The notes below the pieces were generated by a model that worked only from the letters and a program-made list of their open reading frames with translations, searched no databases and was not told where the DNA came from. A stretch of DNA of 39,831 nucleotides from the NCBI GenBank assembly GCA_012729575.1, contig JAAYCW010000176.1:1-39831 (forward strand), given 5' to 3'. The stretch comes from Actinomycetota bacterium (GTDB lineage: Bacteria > Actinomycetota > Thermoleophilia > RBG-16-64-13). Shown here piece by piece: positions 35,059-39,831 of the stretch. Positions within the stretch are counted from its first letter, which is position 1, and the number at the start of each line of letters is the position of its first letter. The translations under genes and the position numbers were made by a program.

Positions 35059-36027
35059 ATGGGGAGCGGGCTGAGGGCACTAGAGAAGACAGGAGCGCAG
35101 CAAGGTCCGGGACGGACGCGGCGGCGATCATACCCGACCGCCGGTTCAGTTATTCTCGCCGTTCTACTCGTGTCTGTTGCGCTCTTCGGGTGTAGTGGAG
35201 AGGACGCGACCGGAGGCGACGACGGCCGGCCCCTGGTGGTGGCCGATACCACCTTCATGGCCGACATAGTCCGGAATGTCGCCGGAGGCCGGGTCGAGGT
35301 GGAGGCCGTTCTGCCCGCGGGTACCGACCCCCATTCCTTCGAACCGACCCCTCAGGACGCGAAACGCCTGATCGATGCATTGGCCGTGGTCATCAACATC
35401 ACCGGCTTGGTACCGCAACTGGACGACCTCCTTGCAGGAACGGACGACCCCGATCTGACGGTGATCGAAGCCGCCAAGGGGATAGAGGGTTCGTCGGAGG
35501 ATCCGCACACCTGGCTTGATCCGAATTTGGTGGTCGGTTACGTGAGTAACATCGCAAGCGGTCTTGCGGGGCTTGATCCGGCCGGGGTCGACGATTACCG
35601 GGCAAATGCCGACCAGTACGCGCAGATCCTGCGCGACCTGGACCGGTGGATAGCCGACCAGGTGGAGACGATCCCCGAAGAGCGCAGGCTTCTAGTCACC
35701 AATCACGAGAGCCTGAACTACTTCGCCGACCGCTACGGATTCCGGATAGTGGGCACCGTCTTCCCGACCGTCTCCGGGGTGGGTTCGCCCTCCGCACAGC
35801 AGATAGCCGGACTTGTCACGGACATACGGAAGAGCGGGGCTCCCGCCATCTTCCTGGAGACCGGCAGCAACGCCGATCTGGCCTCTCAGGTGGCGGCGGA
35901 GACGGGAGCGGAGGTGGTCACCAATCTCTGCATAGCATCTCTCGACGAGAACACCCCCACGTATGTTGAGATGATGCGTTGGAACGTGGGACTGATCGCC
36001 GAGGCGCTCAGGTCGGGGAAACGGTGA
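35059..36027 (+). CDS. Metal ABC transporter substrate-binding lipoprotein (ZnuA/MntA family)
   Basis: Lipobox ALFGCSG, VVADTTFMADIVRNVAGGRVEVEAVLPAGTDPHSFEPTPQDAKRL, DPHTWLDP, TNHESLNYFADRYGF. Confidence 0.9.
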   Translation: MGSGLRALEKTGAQQGPGRTRRRSYPTAGSVILAVLLVSVALFGCSGEDATGGDDGRPLVVADTTFMADIVRNVAGGRVEVEAVLPAGTDPHSFEPTPQDAKRLIDALAVVINITGLVPQLDDLLAGTDDPDLTVIEAAKGIEGSSEDPHTWLDPNLVVGYVSNIASGLAGLDPAGVDDYRANADQYAQILRDLDRWIADQVETIPEERRLLVTNHESLNYFADRYGFRIVGTVFPTVSGVGSPSAQQIAGLVTDIRKSGAPAIFLETGSNADLASQVAAETGAEVVTNLCIASLDENTPTYVEMMRWNVGLIAEALRSGKR

Positions 36028-36054
36028 ATTCCGGGAAAGGTGGCGTAGCGTAGG

Positions 36055-37512
36055 ATGCTGTTCAATTCCTACGAGTTCCTCATCTTCTTCCCCGTAGTCA
36101 CCGTTCTGTATTTCCTGCTGCCTCACAAGTACCGCTGGGCCATGCTTCTGGTCGCAAGCTGCGTCTTCTACATGGCCTTCATCCCCATCTACATCCTGGT
36201 CCTCTTTGCGACCATCGTCATCGACTACGTGGCGGCCATCTACATAGCCAAGAGCACGGGGCGCCGGCGCAAGGTCCTCTTGGCGGCAGGTGTCGTGCCG
36301 ATAGTGCTGATCCTTGCGGTGTTCAAGTATCTTGACTTCCTGAGCGGTAGCTTCGGGGCCATCGCCAACGCCTTCGGGCTTCACTATCCCATCGGGGTGA
36401 TCAACATCATTCTGCCGCTCGGCCTCTCGTTTCACACCTTCCAGGGTTTGAGCTACGTGATCGAGGTGTACCGCGGCAGGCAGGAGCCCGAGAGGCACCC
36501 AGGCATCTTCGCCGTGTACGTGATGTTCTACCCGCAGCTCGTCGCCGGGCCTATCGAGCGTCCTTCGAACCTGCTGCACCAGTTCCGGGAGGTCCACGGA
36601 TTCGATGCCCAGCGGGTGGTGGACGGGCTCAAGTTGATGCTGTGGGGTCTGTTTAAGAAGATGGTCATCGCGGATCGGCTGGCCGTCTTTGTCGGTGAGG
36701 TGTACGGCGCACCGGAGGCCCATTCGGGACTGGGCCTGGCGCTGGCCACGCTTTTCTTTGCCATTCAGATCTACTGCGACTTCTCCGGATACTCGGACAT
36801 CGCCATCGGAGCCGCGCAGGTGATGGGTTTCCGGCTGATGACCAACTTCAACCGGCCCTACCACGCGGTCTCGTTGTCGGAGTTCTGGAAGCGGTGGCAC
36901 ATCTCTCTGTCCACGTGGTTTCGCGACTACCTGTACATCCCCCTGGGCGGCAACCGGGTGCCGAAGTGGAGATGGCAGTTCAATCTGTTCGTCACCTTTC
37001 TGGTGAGCGGGCTGTGGCATGGAGCCAACTGGACCTTCGTGATCTGGGGAGCCCTGCACGGGTTCTATCTGATCCTCGGCCTGTGGACCCGAGGAGCGCG
37101 GGAGACGGCAGCCCGGGTGACCCGCCTCGAAAGACATCGGACCATCCGCAGGATGCTGGGCGCGGTGTGGGTATTCGTGCTGGTCTGTTTCGCCTGGATC
37201 TTCTTCCGGGCCGAGAGCCTGGATCAGGCGGTCCTCATCGTCAGACGCCTCTTCGGAGGCTGGCAACTGCACCCGTCCTACGTCAGCGCCACGTTGGACA
37301 AGATGGGCGTCTCCGCTGTGGACGTGGTGATCTTGTTGTTGTCGATCGGCTTCATGGAGTTGGTTCATCTGTGGCAGAGCTCTGAAGAAGAGCGCAGACT
37401 CTTCGCCAGGAGCCGGGCACCGGTACGCTGGCTTATCGGCTATGGGCTGGTGTTCGCGATCCTCGTCGCGGGCGTGTTCTCAAACAACCAGTTCATCTAC
37501 TTCCAGTTCTAA
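36055..37512 (+). CDS. MBOAT family O-acyltransferase (AlgI/DltB-like)
   Basis: LPLGLSFHTFQGLSYVIEVYRG, QLVAGPIERPSNLL, YCDFSGYSDIAIGAAQVMGFRLMTNFNRPY, EFWKRWHISLSTWFRDYLYIPLGGN, GLWHGANWTFVIWGALHG. Confidence 0.95.
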   Translation: MLFNSYEFLIFFPVVTVLYFLLPHKYRWAMLLVASCVFYMAFIPIYILVLFATIVIDYVAAIYIAKSTGRRRKVLLAAGVVPIVLILAVFKYLDFLSGSFGAIANAFGLHYPIGVINIILPLGLSFHTFQGLSYVIEVYRGRQEPERHPGIFAVYVMFYPQLVAGPIERPSNLLHQFREVHGFDAQRVVDGLKLMLWGLFKKMVIADRLAVFVGEVYGAPEAHSGLGLALATLFFAIQIYCDFSGYSDIAIGAAQVMGFRLMTNFNRPYHAVSLSEFWKRWHISLSTWFRDYLYIPLGGNRVPKWRWQFNLFVTFLVSGLWHGANWTFVIWGALHGFYLILGLWTRGARETAARVTRLERHRTIRRMLGAVWVFVLVCFAWIFFRAESLDQAVLIVRRLFGGWQLHPSYVSATLDKMGVSAVDVVILLLSIGFMELVHLWQSSEEERRLFARSRAPVRWLIGYGLVFAILVAGVFSNNQFIYFQF

Positions 37513-37524
37513 GAGGATGTTGGT

Positions 37525-38499
37525 GTGAGACGTTTCGCCAAGTACGGAGCACTCTTCCTGGTGGTCCTTCTGGGATTCGCTTTCGCTTTGGATTGGGCGG
37601 TCACGTCCGGGCTGCGCAGGTCGGAATCGTTCGAGTACGCGGAATGGAACGCCATCGTGAACGGTGAGGCTTCCGCAGAGATAATCATCCACGGCAGTTC
37701 GCGGAGCTGGGTGGGCCTGTCACCGGAGATTATCGGCCGTCAGCTGGACATGACTGCTTACAACCTCGGGGTGGATGGCTATCCCCTGGCCATGCAGTTG
37801 GCCCGACACCGCTTGTACCAGAAGTACAACGAGGATCCTCGAATCATCCTGCTGTGTCTGGACACGTACTCGTTGAACGACAGGGCCGACCTTTACAACA
37901 ACAATCAATTCCTGCCGTATCTCGACGAAGAGATCATTCGAGACGCGGTACAACCGTACGACTACTTCCATTGGTACGACTACAGTCTGCCTCTGGTCCG
38001 CTACCGGGGAAAGGTGGAGTTGATCGGCCGGGGGTTAGCCGAGCTTCTCAACGTCAAGCACTACACGAACGGCAAAATCAGGGGCTATGAGGCTCAGGAG
38101 CGCGAATGGAACGACGAATTCGACCGCTGGTTGGAGCAACACCCCGACGGCGTCGACCAAGTGTATCTGGAGCGGCTCGTATCAGAGTTGGACGGTTTTC
38201 TGGCCGAGTGCGGACGTGATGGGATAATGGTGGTGCTCATCTATCCACCCGAGTTCTGGCAGGCGCGCGACATGGTGAACAATCGGGAAGAGATACTCTC
38301 CATCTACAGAGACCTGGCGGTCAAGCACCAGGTGCAGTTCTTGGACTACTCGTACGATGCTATGGCCTACAGCACCGAGTACTTCTACAACTCCCAGCAT
38401 CTCAACAAACTGGGAGCGGAGATGTTCAGCGCCAAGCTGGGCGGAGATCTGGATGATTTGCTGAATCCCGGTGGGGGAGAGGCGGCTGAGTCGAGGTGA
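37525..38499 (+). CDS. SGNH-hydrolase-like membrane-anchored protein, MBOAT partner
   Basis: N-terminal TM, IIIHGSSRSWVGLSPEIIGRQL (nucleophile-like Ser), YNLGVDGY, C-terminal YFYNSQHLNKLGAEMFSAKL (His-containing block). GTG start. Confidence 0.75.
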   Translation: MRRFAKYGALFLVVLLGFAFALDWAVTSGLRRSESFEYAEWNAIVNGEASAEIIIHGSSRSWVGLSPEIIGRQLDMTAYNLGVDGYPLAMQLARHRLYQKYNEDPRIILLCLDTYSLNDRADLYNNNQFLPYLDEEIIRDAVQPYDYFHWYDYSLPLVRYRGKVELIGRGLAELLNVKHYTNGKIRGYEAQEREWNDEFDRWLEQHPDGVDQVYLERLVSELDGFLAECGRDGIMVVLIYPPEFWQARDMVNNREEILSIYRDLAVKHQVQFLDYSYDAMAYSTEYFYNSQHLNKLGAEMFSAKLGGDLDDLLNPGGGEAAESR

Positions 38500-39335
38500 C
38501 CGACCTTCTCGAACTGCGCAATGTGAGCGTCTTCTATGGAGGTCGCCCCGCGTTGGATTCCGTCAACCTGCACATACCACACGGGGCGCAGGTGGCGGTG
38601 GTCGGTCCCAATGGAGCCGGCAAATCTACGCTCTTCAAAGCCATGATGGGTCTTGCTCCTCTGCGGACGGGAGAGATCCTCATCCACGGACGGCCGCCCA
38701 GCGAGTACCGGGATCCTGTGGCCTACGTGCCTCAGCGGGAGGAGGTCGACTGGCGCTTCCCGGTCACTGTGTTCGACGTGGTGGCGATGGGGCGATACGG
38801 CCGCGGACGCTGGCTGAAGCGGCTGTCGGTGGCAGATCGCGACGGAATTCATCGCTCTCTTGAACGGTTGAATATCTCCGATCTCGCCCAGCGGCCTATA
38901 GGCGAGCTGTCCGGTGGGCAGCAACAGCGGGTCTTTCTGGCCAGGGCTCTGGCGCAGAAGCCGCATGTGCTCCTTCTGGACGAGCCCTTCACCGGGGTGG
39001 ATATCTCGACTAGGGAGGCCACTTTGGAGCTTCTCTCCAGTCTCAAGGCACGTTCGGTGACCGTCCTGGTCTCGACTCACGACCTGGATCTTGCGTCAGG
39101 GCGGTTCGACCAAGTGGTTCTTCTGAACCGCTGTCTTATCAGCGCCGGCAGTCCCGACGAGGTCTTCACCGAGAAGCATCTACAGGCGGCCTTCGGCGGC
39201 CAGATGGTGGTGGTGAACGGGAAGGCCATCGTTGTCGACCAATGTTGCGGGGCGCACGGTCCCGTGGGAGGCGTGGACGGGTGCCGGTGTGAGACCTGCA
39301 ACTGGGCCCGCGGCGCGCGAGAGGACGAGCCGTGA
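38496..39335 (+). CDS. Metal ABC transporter ATP-binding protein (ZnuC-like) with Cys-rich C-terminal tail
   Basis: Walker A GPNGAGKS, AYVPQREEVDWRFPVTVFDVVAMGRYG, signature LSGGQQQR, Walker B VLLLDEPFTGVD; 4-nt overlap with the upstream gene. Confidence 0.93.
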   Translation: MTDLLELRNVSVFYGGRPALDSVNLHIPHGAQVAVVGPNGAGKSTLFKAMMGLAPLRTGEILIHGRPPSEYRDPVAYVPQREEVDWRFPVTVFDVVAMGRYGRGRWLKRLSVADRDGIHRSLERLNISDLAQRPIGELSGGQQQRVFLARALAQKPHVLLLDEPFTGVDISTREATLELLSSLKARSVTVLVSTHDLDLASGRFDQVVLLNRCLISAGSPDEVFTEKHLQAAFGGQMVVVNGKAIVVDQCCGAHGPVGGVDGCRCETCNWARGAREDEP

Positions 39336-39831
39336 TCGACTGGTTGAGTGAGCCCTTCGTTCTCGGTTTCATGCAGAGGGCCCTGATTGCGTCGGTCATA
39401 GTGGGCGTCGTCTGTGCCGTTATCGGATGCTACGTGATACTGCGCTCCATGGCCTTTCTCGGCGATGCGCTCGCTCACGCCATCCTCCCGGGTGTGGCCG
39501 TCGCGTATCTGGTGGGGGTCAACCTCCTGGCCGGAGCACTGGTCGCGGGTCTTCTGGTGGCGTTCGGCATAAGCTTCGTGTCACGCGCAGGCACCATCAA
39601 GGAAGACACGGCCATCGGGATCTTCTTCGCGGCGGCGCTCGCTCTGGGGGTCGTCCTTATCAGCACGATGAACACGTACGCGGTCGATCTCACTCATATC
39701 CTCTTCGGGAACGTCCTCGGGGTGACCCGCACCGATCTATGGATCAGCGGAGGGCTCGCCCTTGCGGTGCTGGTAGTGATCGGGCTTCTCTACAAGCAGT
39801 TGCTGGTGGTGTCCTTCGACCCCATTCTGGG
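39332..39831 (+). CDS. Metal ABC transporter permease (ABC-3 / ZnuB family), truncated by the window edge
   Basis: GTGATC at 39332 opens VIDWLSEPFVLGFMQRALIASVIVGVVCAVIGCYVILRSMAFLGDALAHAILPGVAVAYLVG..., canonical ABC-3 N-terminus; open to the end of the window, so absent from the ORF track. Confidence 0.92.
   Translation, partial: MIDWLSEPFVLGFMQRALIASVIVGVVCAVIGCYVILRSMAFLGDALAHAILPGVAVAYLVGVNLLAGALVAGLLVAFGISFVSRAGTIKEDTAIGIFFAAALALGVVLISTMNTYAVDLTHILFGNVLGVTRTDLWISGGLALAVLVVIGLLYKQLLVVSFDPIL

Noticed and set aside
35692-37368. Long minus-strand ORF (558 aa) opposite the MBOAT and lipoprotein genes
   Set aside because: His/Gln/Asp-rich translation typical of antisense to GC-rich coding DNA; the plus-strand MBOAT and ZnuA-like calls are motif-certain.
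1-39831. CRISPR arrays, IS elements, phage genes or integrases
   Set aside because: No regularly spaced identical short repeats, transposase/integrase motifs or phage structural genes were seen; the only tandem repeat is the TPR coding array.

Overview
The window is a GC-rich, gene-dense bacterial chromosomal segment. I support about 33 protein-coding genes and see no rRNA, tRNA, CRISPR array, transposase or integrase. Blocks in order: (1) metallophosphoesterase, a DUF2779-type protein with two nuclease-like domains, and RmuC; (2) EcsC and DUF4126 membrane pair on the minus strand; (3) a three-gene biotin carboxyltransferase set resembling the 12S/5S/1.3S transcarboxylase; (4) a ~13-unit TPR protein; (5) MarR regulator plus a heterodimeric ABC exporter; (6) an amino-sugar-type cassette: beta-helix GlmU-like protein, GlmM, NagB-like protein and a wHTH/nucleotidyltransferase protein; (7) a minus-strand DUF4145, GabT and tandem transglutaminase-like set; (8) an orphan PilB/GspE-type ATPase with MshEN-like motifs; (9) a co-directional run of COQ7-like ferritin, B12/radical-SAM, desulforedoxin-like mini-protein, IDH/IPMDH-like dehydrogenase, ICL/PEP-mutase-family lyase and aconitase-family large and small subunits; (10) a divergent DapB-like protein and HisG; (11) a ZnuA-type/ABC metal uptake operon with an MBOAT and SGNH acyltransferase-like pair embedded between the binding protein and the ATPase. 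The best candidates for something undescribed are the redox/lyase run (26361-32650), the MBOAT-SGNH insertion in the metal-ABC operon (35059-39831), and the amino-sugar cassette with an altered NagB active site. All family calls come from motif recognition by eye; no database searches were run.
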